Shown in pieces: positions 1 through 5,338 of a stretch of DNA of 5,376 nucleotides. The DNA is from an uncultured Clostridium sp. (GTDB taxonomy: Bacteria > Bacillota > Clostridia > Lachnospirales > Lachnospiraceae), in contig CATWBR010000325.1 of the NCBI GenBank assembly GCA_958349075.1, positions 1 through 5,376 of the forward strand, read 5' to 3'. A model generated the notes under the pieces. That model worked only from the letters and a program-made list of their open reading frames with translations, searched no databases and was not told where the DNA came from. Position numbers and translations under genes: made by a program. Position 1 is the stretch's first letter. Each line of letters opens with the position of its first letter.

Positions 1-4
1 TCTG

Positions 5-34
5 TAAAGAGGGCGGGAATCACTCCTCCCGCCC
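5..34 (-). terminator. Probable intrinsic terminator of the metNIQ operon
   Basis: Read on the minus strand, GGGCGGGA (34-27) pairs perfectly with TCCCGCCC (18-11) across an 8-base loop, giving a GC-rich 8-bp stem. It is followed by TCTTTA, a short and imperfect U-tract. It lies about 140 bases past the metQ stop, at the end of the repeat array, and is the only strong hairpin there, so it probably ends the operon. The weak U-tract lowers certainty. On the plus strand no T-run follows the stem, so bidirectional use is unlikely. Confidence 0.72.
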
Positions 35-172
35 CAAATCAGTTGCTGTTTATCCTATTTCAATTACTCTTTATCCCAAATCACTTGCCCTTTATCAGTT
101 GCCCTTTATCAGTTGCCCTTTATCAGTCGCCCTTTATCAGTTTTCCCTGTCGTATTTCACTGTCCTTTTATG
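34..172 (-). repeat. Degenerate 21-bp/14-bp tandem array in the metQ 3' UTR
   Basis: The whole stretch between the metQ stop and the terminator is built from related units. On the minus strand the core is GATAAAGGGCAA. It occurs as three 14-bp units ending in CT (138-125, 124-111, 110-97; the last two are identical and the first differs by one base) and three 21-bp units that add nine bases like GTGATTTGG (96-76, 75-55, 54-34). A degenerate 13-bp and a 21-bp copy lie next to metQ (151-139 and 172-152). The 14-bp form can be derived from the 21-bp form by a 7-bp deletion between its two GAT triplets. The 14-bp period is not a multiple of three and units contain TGATAA stops, so the array is non-coding. 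There are no unique spacers, so it is not a CRISPR. Confidence 0.85.
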
Positions 173-994
173 TTAGAATACCGGCACAACCGCTCCGTCA
201 TATTTCTCATTAATAAATTTCTTAACCGTATCCGAAGTCAGCGCTTCGCTCAGAGCCTTTGTCTTTTCCGTGTTCTCATTTCCTTCCTTTACCGCAAGAA
301 TATTGGCATAAGACTGGGCTGCAAGAGAGTCGGATGCCTCAACGGCCAGAGCATCGTTTGTTTCTAATCCTGCTTCCAGTGCATAGTTTCCGTTGATGCA
401 GGCGATATCCACATCCTGCAGGGAACGGGCCAACTGAGCCGCTTCCAGTTCCTTGATTTCCAGGTTCAACGGATTTTCCTTGATATCTACCGCCGTAGCC
501 GTAAGACCGGCGTCCTCCTTAAGTGTCAAAAGCCCCTGGGCTTCCAGAAGCAGCAGCGCCCTGGCCTCATTGGTGGTGTCGTTGGGAACGGCAACAATCG
601 CTCCCTCCTTCAAAGCGTTGAGATCTGTGGTCTTTCCTCCGTAGATGCCGAATGGCTCAAAATGTACTTTCGCGGCAGACACAATATGCGTTTTATTTTC
701 CTCATTGAAATTATCCAGGTAAGGCTGATGCTGAAAATAATTTGCATCCAGCTCTCCGTTTTCCAGCGCCGTGTTTGGCAGTACGTAATCATTGTATTCC
801 ACAACCTCCAAATCATAGCCCTTGGCCTTTAATTCTTCCTTGGCGGCATTGAGAATCTCGCTGTGGGGCGTTACGCTTGCTCCAACTTTGATGACCGTAT
901 CCTTCTCACCTGCGGCGGCCGGCTTTCCACAGCCGGACAAGGCTGCCGATACTAGACAAACTCCTGCTAATACTGCAATTAATCCTTTTTTCAT
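173..994 (-). CDS. metQ: MetQ, methionine-binding lipoprotein of an ABC importer
   Basis: A 273-residue NlpA/MetQ-family substrate-binding lipoprotein, the usual length. Residues 1-22 form a lipoprotein signal peptide: a KK start, a hydrophobic core and the lipobox LSGC (19-22). C22 would be lipidated and anchored to the outer face of the membrane. The family signature NDYVLPNTAL (68-77) followed by GELDANYFQHQPYLD is intact, as are EPFGIY (113-118), PNDTTNEARALLLL (137-150) and NGNYA (201-205). The histidine of FQHQPY and the arginine of NEARAL lie in segments that contact methionine in known MetQ structures. It is the last gene of metN-metI-metQ. The start is supported by AAGGAGG (1010-1004) nine bases before ATG. 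Methionine is the family default ligand; D-methionine or a Met-containing dipeptide cannot be excluded. The 145-base gap from metI, with its own strong ribosome binding site, suggests that the binding protein is tuned separately. Confidence 0.95.
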   Translation of the reverse strand: MKKGLIAVLAGVCLVSAALSGCGKPAAAGEKDTVIKVGASVTPHSEILNAAKEELKAKGYDLEVVEYNDYVLPNTALENGELDANYFQHQPYLDNFNEENKTHIVSAAKVHFEPFGIYGGKTTDLNALKEGAIVAVPNDTTNEARALLLLEAQGLLTLKEDAGLTATAVDIKENPLNLEIKELEAAQLARSLQDVDIACINGNYALEAGLETNDALAVEASDSLAAQSYANILAVKEGNENTEKTKALSEALTSDTVKKFINEKYDGAVVPVF

Positions 995-1122
995 AATCTT
1001 TCTCCTCCTTGAAATTGCTCATTCATTTTTATGTTTTTATTAATGTATAGCTTCTGACACTTCTGTAAAGCTTCTGACTCGTCTGTAAAGCTTCCCATAC
1101 TTCTCTCTATTTTGCTGCTCAT
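991..1122 (-). CDS. Possible 43-residue small ORF between metI and metQ
   Basis: I do not recognise this product. An ATG at 1122 opens 43 codons. GGAG lies seven bases before it, and the TGA stop overlaps the metQ ATG as ATGA, the same arrangement as metN-metI. The predicted peptide begins MSSKIERSMGSF and ends with NEQFQGGERL; it is hydrophilic, with one cysteine and no signal or membrane segment. Against it, two copies of a 20-bp tandem repeat fall inside it and are read in different frames, so the repeat is not conserved as protein. It also uses several ATA, AGA and CTA codons. The GGAGG that encodes GlyGly near its end is the metQ ribosome binding site itself. It may be a coupling ORF that carries ribosomes to metQ, or a chance reading frame. 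Confidence 0.3.
   Translation of the reverse strand: MSSKIERSMGSFTDESEALQKCQKLYINKNIKMNEQFQGGERL
1053..1092 (-). repeat. 20-bp tandem duplication in the metI-metQ spacer
   Basis: Two adjacent 20-bp units (1092-1073 and 1072-1053 on the minus strand) each start AGCTTTACAGA and end GTCAGA, and differ at two positions. A partial third copy begins AGCTATACA at 1052. Each unit boundary reads AAGCT, so AGCTT and AAGCT also form short inverted repeats that could make weak 5-bp hairpins. This is most simply a slippage duplication. It sets the distance between metI and metQ. Confidence 0.75.
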
Positions 1123-1139
1123 TTCTATTCTCCGCCAAA

Positions 1140-1799
1140 TCACCGGCTCCTCTTATCGACCCGCTGCACAAGCCGTATGCCGAATTCCTGGAATAGCTGG
1201 ACGATGACCACCAGCAGGGCCACCGTGACGAGCATTGTCTCCGACTGGTAGCGGTAATATCCGTAGTTGATGGCGATTGCACCCAGCCCACCGCCTCCGG
1301 TGAATCCCGCCATGGCCGAATAGCCCAGAATAGTGGCAACCGCTATTGTACTCCCCACTAACAGGGAGGGCCCGGCTTCCGGGATGAGTACCTTGCACAC
1401 AATCTGGATTGGCGAGGAGCCCATGGCCCTGGCCGCCTCTATTACGCCCAGATTCACCTCTTTCAGCGAGGATTCCACCAGCCGCGCCACAAAGGGCGTG
1501 GCCGCAACAATTAACGGAACCACCGTGGCCGTTGAACCTATCGTCGTCCCGGCCACCAGACGCGTAAACGGCAGTATTGCTACCAGAAGAATCAGAAATG
1601 GCACCGAACGCAGTAAGTTGATCACAACACCCGCAACGGCGTTTATCCTCCTGTTTCTGCATATTCCTCCGCTATCCGTCACATAGAGAAGGACTCCAAG
1701 GGGAATTCCGAACAGATAGGCCATGACGGATGAAAACAATGTCATATACAGGCTTTCCCCCGTCCCTTTTAATAAAAGCAGAATCATTTCCCGGCTCAT
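1140..1799 (-). CDS. metI: MetI, methionine ABC importer permease
   Basis: A 219-residue membrane permease of the MetI family (usual length about 215-220). It forms the homodimeric channel of the MetNIQ importer in the cytoplasmic membrane. About five hydrophobic segments are visible, roughly at residues 17-41, 56-79, 90-109, 144-166 and 187-209. The cytoplasmic EAA loop that docks onto MetN is clear: EAARAMGSSP (121-130) followed by IQIVCKVLIPEA. It is followed by the family segment GYSAMAGFTGGGGLG (159-173). The ATG overlaps the metN TGA as ATGA (1799-1796), implying translational coupling that keeps the two subunits in step. AAGGAGG (1815-1809) lies nine bases upstream. Nothing appears truncated or frameshifted. 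Confidence 0.95.
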   Translation of the reverse strand: MSREMILLLLKGTGESLYMTLFSSVMAYLFGIPLGVLLYVTDSGGICRNRRINAVAGVVINLLRSVPFLILLVAILPFTRLVAGTTIGSTATVVPLIVAATPFVARLVESSLKEVNLGVIEAARAMGSSPIQIVCKVLIPEAGPSLLVGSTIAVATILGYSAMAGFTGGGGLGAIAINYGYYRYQSETMLVTVALLVVIVQLFQEFGIRLVQRVDKRSR

Positions 1800-2794
1800 G
1801 CCCCCGCGCCTCCTTCCTCAAAATAAATGCGGTGTTCCTTCAGGTACTTTTGAATCTTTTCAACCTTTTCCCTATCCTCCGGCAGCTCAATCAGCATCTG
1901 GCCGTAGGCCTTGCCGCCGATGTTCTCCGTGTTGGCTCCAAGAATGCTCACCATAGCATTGCAGCTCAGGCTGAGCGCTGAAATAACGGGTTCCGACGCC
2001 GACTGGCCGTCAAATGCAATCCTGAGTACATGCTTCCCATCCGTCTCCTCCAGGCCGGTTTTGTCGGGAAGAATCAGCCTGCGGGCCGTCTCAGTCTTCG
2101 GATTGAGGAATACGTCCCGGACCGTACCGGTTTCCTCAATCCTCCCGGCGCTCATCACGGCCACTCTGGTACAAATCTGCTGCACTACCTTCATTTCGTG
2201 GGTAATTACTACAATTGTGACTCCCAGACGCTCATTTATCTGCTTCAGCAGTTCCAGGATTGACCTCGTTGTTATGGGATCCAGCGCGCTCGTTGCCTCG
2301 TCGCAGAGGAGCACCTCCGGCTCGGTTGCAAGAGCTCTTGCAATCGCCACCCTCTGCTTCTGGCCTCCCGAAAGCTGCGCCGGATAAGCATTTTCCTTTT
2401 CCTCCAAATCCACCAGCTTCAGTAATTCCCTGGCCCGTTCCCTGCACTGCTTTCGTTTGGCCCCGGCAATCTCCAGCGGATAACAGACATTGTCTATCAC
2501 ATTTCTCTGCTCCAGAAGGTTGAACTGCTGAAAAATCATTCCCATCTTTCGGCGGTAATTCCTCAGCTCCGCGGCGCTCACCTTCATCAAATCCACGCCG
2601 TCGAAACAGATGCTTCCCTTTGTTGGAATCTCCAGCAGATTAATACACCGCACTAATGTGGACTTACCCGCGCCGGAGAATCCGATGATACCGAATATTT
2701 CACCTTTTTCTATTTCCAGAGACACATCCCGCACTGCCACAACCTCGCTGCTGCGCGAGGAATACTCCTTGCTGACATGTTCAAACCGTATCAC
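1796..2794 (-). CDS. metN: MetN, methionine ABC importer ATPase
   Basis: A 332-residue cytoplasmic ATPase that powers methionine uptake through MetI. All ABC motifs are present: Walker A GFSGAGKST (38-46), Q-loop FQQF (88-91), signature LSGGQKQ (141-147), Walker B VLLCDEATSALD (161-172) and the H-loop histidine H199. Residues about 255-328 form the C-terminal NIL (ferredoxin-like) domain typical of MetN. In E. coli MetN this domain binds methionine and shuts transport down when the cell is replete, so the same feedback is likely here by inference. The start is GTG, not ATG: an in-frame TGA lies two codons upstream (2800-2798) and the G-rich site AGAGGGGG ends seven bases before GTG. The nearby ATG at 2801 is out of frame. 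It is the first gene of metN-metI-metQ. Confidence 0.95.
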   Translation of the reverse strand: MIRFEHVSKEYSSRSSEVVAVRDVSLEIEKGEIFGIIGFSGAGKSTLVRCINLLEIPTKGSICFDGVDLMKVSAAELRNYRRKMGMIFQQFNLLEQRNVIDNVCYPLEIAGAKRKQCRERARELLKLVDLEEKENAYPAQLSGGQKQRVAIARALATEPEVLLCDEATSALDPITTRSILELLKQINERLGVTIVVITHEMKVVQQICTRVAVMSAGRIEETGTVRDVFLNPKTETARRLILPDKTGLEETDGKHVLRIAFDGQSASEPVISALSLSCNAMVSILGANTENIGGKAYGQMLIELPEDREKVEKIQKYLKEHRIYFEEGGAGA

Positions 2795-2848
2795 ATTTCA
2801 TCCCCCTCTTGCCCTGAGACGTTATCTTAAAACTGCCTCTCTTCTGAT

Positions 2849-2884
2849 GCATCACAGTATATCACCTGCCCGAGCATTGCGCTA
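2849..2884 (-). promoter_or_regulatory. Candidate metNIQ promoter with extended -10
   Basis: Between the upstream terminator and metN, the minus strand reads TGATATACT (2864-2856). This is an extended -10 (TGn followed by TATACT, five of six matches to TATAAT). The -35 position 17 bases upstream reads TAGCGC and is poor, which suits an activator-dependent promoter. Transcription would start near 2849, inside a perfect 10-bp palindrome TGATGCATCA (2845-2854), leaving a leader of about 55 bases. That is too short for a SAM riboswitch or a T-box, and neither consensus is visible. Confidence 0.45.
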
Positions 2885-2889
2885 ATTCA

Positions 2890-2932
2890 TAAAAAATGCA
2901 GCCAGTTATAGGAAATCCCTATAGCCAGCCGC
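2890..2932 (-). terminator. Intrinsic terminator of the LysR regulator gene
   Basis: Starting 33 bases past the regulator stop, the minus strand holds a 15-position stem: GCGGCTGGCTATAGG (2932-2918) against CCTATAACTGGCTGC (2912-2898), with loop GATTT. It contains three G-U wobbles and one C-A mismatch. A run of six T (2896-2891) follows one base later. This is a textbook Rho-independent terminator and indicates that the regulator and metNIQ are separate transcription units. Confidence 0.85.
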
Positions 2933-2965
2933 CTGTTCAATTTACTACTATTCTCTTCTGCTGTC

Positions 2966-3877
2966 CTACCGCAGCGCCTTATCCCTGTACTTCGCAATCT
3001 CCTCCAGGTATTTCTGCCCCAAGGGGCTGATAGCCATCCCCTTCCTGGCCAGATAACCAATCGACATAACCTCATCACTGTCAAGCCGCACCGCACAGAA
3101 ATCAGTGCCGTTCAGTTCCTCACAGATGATACCGCAGCAGAGTGTATAACCGTTTAACCCCACCATCAAATTTAAAATCGTTGCCCTGTCGTTGACCTTA
3201 ATCAGGCGCTTATAATCGTAAGTACTGAGGACCTCCTCTGCAAAATAAAAGGAATTATAATTCCCCTGTTCAAACGAGAGGCAGGGGTACTCTTCCAGTT
3301 CCGGCAGCGTAATCAACTCCCTCTTCGCCAGCGGATGCCCCTTCCACATATAGACGTAAATGCTGCATTTCAGTATTTCATGGAATCCCAGGTCAAACTG
3401 ATGAAACAGTTTTGTCAAAACCTTGCGGTTAAAATCGTTGATATAGAGAATTCCGATCTCACTCTTAAAATTCTTTACATCCTCTATCACCTCATACGTC
3501 TTTGTCTCGTGGATGGCAAACTCATATTCATCCATTCCAAACTGCTTGACCATCTCCACAAAGGCATTGACGGCAAATGTGTAGTGCTGCATGGAAACAC
3601 TGAATTTCTTCTTTGTCCTCTCCTTAGACACATACTTGCTTTCAATCAACTGGTACTGCTCAACCACCTGCCTGGCATAGCCGATAAATTCCTCCCCCTC
3701 CGGCGTAACAAAAACACCGCGGTTCGTCCTTTTGAACAGTTCCACGCCAATCTCGTCTTCCAGTTCCCTGACAGCCGCCGACAGGCTGGGCTGTGATATA
3801 AAAAGCAGCCGGGACGCCTCATTCATCGAATTGGCGCCGGCTACCGTAATCGCATATTTTAACTGAACCAGAGTCAT
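2966..3877 (-). CDS. LysR-family regulator, CmbR/MetR-like (sulfur amino acids)
   Basis: A 303-residue LysR-type transcriptional regulator of normal length. The N-terminal winged helix-turn-helix covers about residues 1-60, with recognition helix SQPSLSAAVRELE (28-40) followed by the wing TNRGVFVTPEG (51-61). A linker helix leads to the effector-binding domain (about 91-295). From memory, that domain resembles streptococcal/lactococcal CmbR and MtaR/MetR: SMQHYTFAVNAFVEMV, then SEIGILYINDFN, GHPLA and VNDRATI. Those proteins control cysteine and methionine uptake and synthesis. Its position directly upstream of metNIQ, in the same direction, supports such a role, but the effector cannot be read from sequence. 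The ATG is preceded by AGGAG nine bases upstream; an in-frame TAG (3883-3881) two codons before it rules out a longer N-terminus. It has its own terminator and probably its own promoter. Confidence 0.9.
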   Translation of the reverse strand: MTLVQLKYAITVAGANSMNEASRLLFISQPSLSAAVRELEDEIGVELFKRTNRGVFVTPEGEEFIGYARQVVEQYQLIESKYVSKERTKKKFSVSMQHYTFAVNAFVEMVKQFGMDEYEFAIHETKTYEVIEDVKNFKSEIGILYINDFNRKVLTKLFHQFDLGFHEILKCSIYVYMWKGHPLAKRELITLPELEEYPCLSFEQGNYNSFYFAEEVLSTYDYKRLIKVNDRATILNLMVGLNGYTLCCGIICEELNGTDFCAVRLDSDEVMSIGYLARKGMAISPLGQKYLEEIAKYRDKALR

Positions 3878-3917
3878 AAACTATTTCTCCTCTCCCACTC
3901 GGAACAATGACATATCT

Positions 3918-3980
3918 TTGTACAGAGAAGGTGTTACTCCTTCACTCTTCTCAAGTGATTTCGCAACACCCTCTCCACAA
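3918..3980 (-). promoter_or_regulatory. Long two-part stem-loop in the LysR gene leader
   Basis: On the minus strand, GAGAGGGTGTTGC (3975-3963) pairs with GTAACACCTTCTC (3937-3925) over 13 positions, including two G-U wobbles. Inside, TCACT (3958-3954) pairs with AGTGA (3946-3942) around a 7-base loop. The two stems are joined by a symmetric 4x4 internal loop, GAAA facing AGGA, which could form tandem G-A pairs. TTGT (3980-3977) and ACAA (3921-3918) could close the base. No U-tract follows, so it is not a standard terminator. It begins near the predicted transcript start and ends about 47 bases before the regulator ATG. It may be a 5' UTR control element, an mRNA-stabilising structure, or a 3' end for the upstream thioredoxin transcript. 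I do not recognise a known riboswitch class. Confidence 0.5.
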
Positions 3981-4009
3981 TTTATCATTATTCAGTTTTA
4001 TCATTCCAA
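3981..4009 (-). promoter_or_regulatory. Candidate promoter of the LysR regulator
   Basis: The minus strand carries TTGGAA (4009-4004) as -35 and GATAAA (3986-3981) as -10, separated by exactly 17 bases; each matches four of six consensus positions. Predicted initiation near 3974 coincides with the 5' edge of the long leader stem-loop. The surrounding sequence is AT-rich. Confidence 0.4.
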
Positions 4010-4010
4010 T

Positions 4011-4031
4011 CGCGGCCGTACCGGCCCGGCG
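4011..4031 (-). terminator. GC-rich hairpin just after the thioredoxin gene
   Basis: A few bases past the thioredoxin stop, the minus strand has GGCCG (4026-4022) and CGGCC (4018-4014) forming a perfect 5-bp stem around GTA. It can be extended toward C4031/G4011 with bulges. The sequence after it (ATTGGAATGA) contains no U-tract, so it is at best a weak or factor-dependent terminator, or an mRNA 3'-end stabiliser. Confidence 0.3.
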
Positions 4032-4037
4032 CAGCTA

Positions 4038-4355
4038 TCACATAGCCTGATTAATTGCCTTCACGATGGTTGCTTTTGTCTGTACTCCGACTTCCTTCCG
4101 GATTATCTGGCCCTTGCCAAACACGATCAGGGTAGGAATTGACATGACTCCGTATTTCATGGCCAGATCTGAGCTCTCGTCTATATTTACTTTACCGACC
4201 TTTATCCTGCCTTCATATTCACTGGCCAACTGTTCGACTACGGGCGCCATCAGTTTACACGGGCCGCACCAGTCTGCATAAAAATCCACCAGCACCGGTA
4301 CATTTGATTTTAAAACTTCTGTTTCAAAATTCTCACTCGTAAATCTTGTCTCCAT
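4038..4355 (-). CDS. trxA: Thioredoxin
   Basis: A 105-residue cytoplasmic thioredoxin, the standard length for the classical single-domain form. It reduces protein disulfides and supplies electrons to enzymes such as ribonucleotide reductase and methionine sulfoxide reductase. The active site WCGPC is at residues 29-33 within VLVDFYADWCGPC, and the conserved cis-proline is P74 in SIPT. The later IVFGKG turn and the conserved glycine of EVGVQTKA are also present. The start is firm: AGGAGG (4369-4364) lies eight bases upstream. The stop codon of the preceding 47-codon ORF falls inside this ribosome binding site, so the two are probably co-transcribed and translationally linked. No thioredoxin reductase gene is present in the window. 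The downstream CmbR-like regulator and methionine importer make a sulfur or redox context plausible, though that is inference from position only. Confidence 0.95.
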   Translation of the reverse strand: METRFTSENFETEVLKSNVPVLVDFYADWCGPCKLMAPVVEQLASEYEGRIKVGKVNIDESSDLAMKYGVMSIPTLIVFGKGQIIRKEVGVQTKATIVKAINQAM

Positions 4356-4367
4356 TCGCAGCTCCTC

Positions 4368-4511
4368 CTACTTCTTCTTTTTTCTGTCAGTGTCTATCAC
4401 CTTACTCACCTCGTCAAAATGCTTTTTCCATTTCAAAACGGTTTTATTAAGTTCCGTCTTATCACTTGTCGCCTTTGACAATTCACGGGTAATCCTGGCC
4501 TTCATACTCAT
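4368..4511 (-). CDS. Small basic protein, 47 residues, unrecognised
   Basis: I do not recognise this family. The reading frame runs from ATG at 4511 to a TAG whose last bases lie in the thioredoxin ribosome binding site. The product starts MSMKARITRELSK and ends VIDTDRKKKK. It has 12 lysines and 3 arginines against 7 acidic residues, no cysteine, no signal peptide and no membrane segment. L21, V25, W28, F32, V35 and I39 follow a regular 4-3-4-3-4 spacing, as in an amphipathic or coiled-coil helix, and the tail is four lysines. That pattern and the tight spacing to thioredoxin argue for real coding sequence. The ribosome binding site is weak (AGGTG, six bases before ATG); a second in-frame ATG at codon 3 is an alternative start. 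Possible roles include RNA, DNA or ribosome binding, but that rests on charge alone. Confidence 0.6.
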   Translation of the reverse strand: MSMKARITRELSKATSDKTELNKTVLKWKKHFDEVSKVIDTDRKKKK

Positions 4512-4541
4512 TCTGCACACCTGCTGTCTGCTGTTTGCTAC

Positions 4542-4564
4542 ATTATATGCGGATTCCCCGCATA
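4542..4564 (-). promoter_or_regulatory. Perfect TATAAT overlapping a hairpin after trmB
   Basis: On the minus strand TATGCGG (4564-4558) and CCGCATA (4552-4546) form a perfect 7-bp stem with a GGAAT loop. A consensus -10, TATAAT (4547-4542), starts in the 3' arm. The -35 region 16-18 bases upstream (AATCTG and neighbours) is poor. No U-tract follows the stem. The simplest reading is a promoter for the small ORF and thioredoxin, starting near 4535; the hairpin could also protect the trmB transcript end. Confidence 0.35.
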
Positions 4565-4609
4565 CAGATTACCGACAGTGCTTATAGCGCGCTTCATCTC
4601 ATTCGTATT

Positions 4610-5245
4610 TTATCTGACAGCCGTCAGCTTACAGATTGGCTTTCCCTCTGCCGCAAACTTTGTTTCGTATTCGGTCATCACGTTTCCTTCCGCCATCTCA
4701 CTGTGATGAAGATCAAATGTAGATTCAAGGATCTTCCATCCGGCTTCAGGCACCGATTCCAGCGAGTAATCGAAAAGCCCCCTGTTATCCGTCTTGAATT
4801 CCACTGTGCCGTCTTTGCTCAATATCTTATCGTATACCTCCATAAACTGAGGCGATGTAAGCCTTCTCTTGGCATGCCTGTCCTTGGGCCACGGGTCGGA
4901 AAAATTCAGGTAAATCCTGGCCGCCTCGCCCGGCTCAAAAATTTCAGCCATGTTTTTAGCGTCAACACACATAAAATAGATGTTGGACAGTTGAAGCTGC
5001 TCCCGCTTCTGCAGCGCTTTCAGCATTACGGTCGAATACCGCTCTATGCCGATATAGTTGATCTCAGGGTTTGTCCGGGCCAGCTCCATGATGAATTTGC
5101 CCTTGCCCATGCCTACTTCTATATGAATCGGATTATGATTCCCAAAAACTTCATGCCATTTTCCCTTCCGCTCTTCCGGATTGTGAATTACGTAGGGGCT
5201 TTCCTCTATCATCTGCTCTGCGCCGGGTATATGGCGTAGTCTCAT
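4610..5245 (-). CDS. trmB: TrmB, tRNA (guanine-N7-)-methyltransferase
   Basis: A 211-residue class I SAM-dependent methyltransferase that forms 7-methylguanosine at position 46 in the tRNA variable loop. It is full length for the Firmicute form. The SAM-binding glycine motif IEVGMGKGKF is at 42-51, with the acidic residue E68 in GIERYS at the end of the next strand and D95 in VDAKN. The family hallmark NFSDPWPKDRHAKRRL spans 114-129 and contains the catalytic-region aspartate D117. FKTDN (150-154) and the C-terminal TEYETKF (191-197), which contact substrate in known structures, are intact. The start is firm: AGGAGG (5258-5253) lies seven bases before ATG. The 97-base gap to the next ORF and the TATAAT in it suggest that trmB may be a separate unit from thioredoxin, with readthrough possible. 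It is a housekeeping gene and shows no direct link to methionine import beyond using SAM. Confidence 0.96.
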   Translation of the reverse strand: MRLRHIPGAEQMIEESPYVIHNPEERKGKWHEVFGNHNPIHIEVGMGKGKFIMELARTNPEINYIGIERYSTVMLKALQKREQLQLSNIYFMCVDAKNMAEIFEPGEAARIYLNFSDPWPKDRHAKRRLTSPQFMEVYDKILSKDGTVEFKTDNRGLFDYSLESVPEAGWKILESTFDLHHSEMAEGNVMTEYETKFAAEGKPICKLTAVR

Positions 5246-5309
5246 ACTGTTTCCTCCTGGTGTTCTTTACATCTTTTTTTCCTGTTTTTTTCATTCTTTT
5301 TATTTTACT

Positions 5310-5338
5310 ATCTTACCATTTCAATCATTTTTATGCAA
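5310..5338 (-). promoter_or_regulatory. Candidate trmB promoter with extended -10
   Basis: The minus strand has TTGCAT (5338-5333), a 17-base spacer and TAAGAT (5315-5310), preceded by TGG to make an extended -10. The -35 is only three of six. Initiation near 5303 would give a leader of roughly 60 bases that is very A-rich (A-runs at 5294-5284 and 5280-5273), a common unstructured leader. Upstream are two direct copies of TATTGGAA (5370-5363 and 5359-5352) 11 bases apart, which could be part of another promoter or a binding site. The window ends just beyond them. Confidence 0.45.

Noticed and set aside
34..172. CRISPR array
   Set aside because: The units are contiguous with no unique spacers, and are shorter than CRISPR repeats; no cas genes are present.
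2781..2801. Six-codon ORF (MKCDTV) overlapping the metN GTG start
   Set aside because: Its ATG directly abuts the G-rich ribosome binding site, leaving no spacing, and it is too short to judge.
2907..2923. Palindrome TATAGG-5-CCTATA as a LysR operator for metN
   Set aside because: It is the top of a longer 15-position stem with compensating G-U pairs followed by six T, so a terminator explains it better. An additional operator role is not excluded.
4011..4031. GGTACGGCCGCG after thioredoxin as a T-box antiterminator fragment
   Set aside because: It only loosely resembles the T-box consensus, it follows a stop codon, and no specifier stem or downstream terminator with a U-tract is present.
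4538..4597. 19-codon ORF between trmB and the small basic ORF
   Set aside because: It has no ribosome binding site and overlaps the TATAAT and hairpin; likely chance.
4535..5239. 234-codon plus-strand ORF antisense to trmB
   Set aside because: It mirrors the well-conserved trmB frame, has no protein signature that I recognise, and has no clear ribosome binding site. It is a shadow.
5151..5294. 47-codon minus-strand ORF starting in the A-rich trmB leader
   Set aside because: There is no ribosome binding site, it overlaps the conserved trmB start out of frame, and its composition reflects the A-run and a shifted trmB reading.
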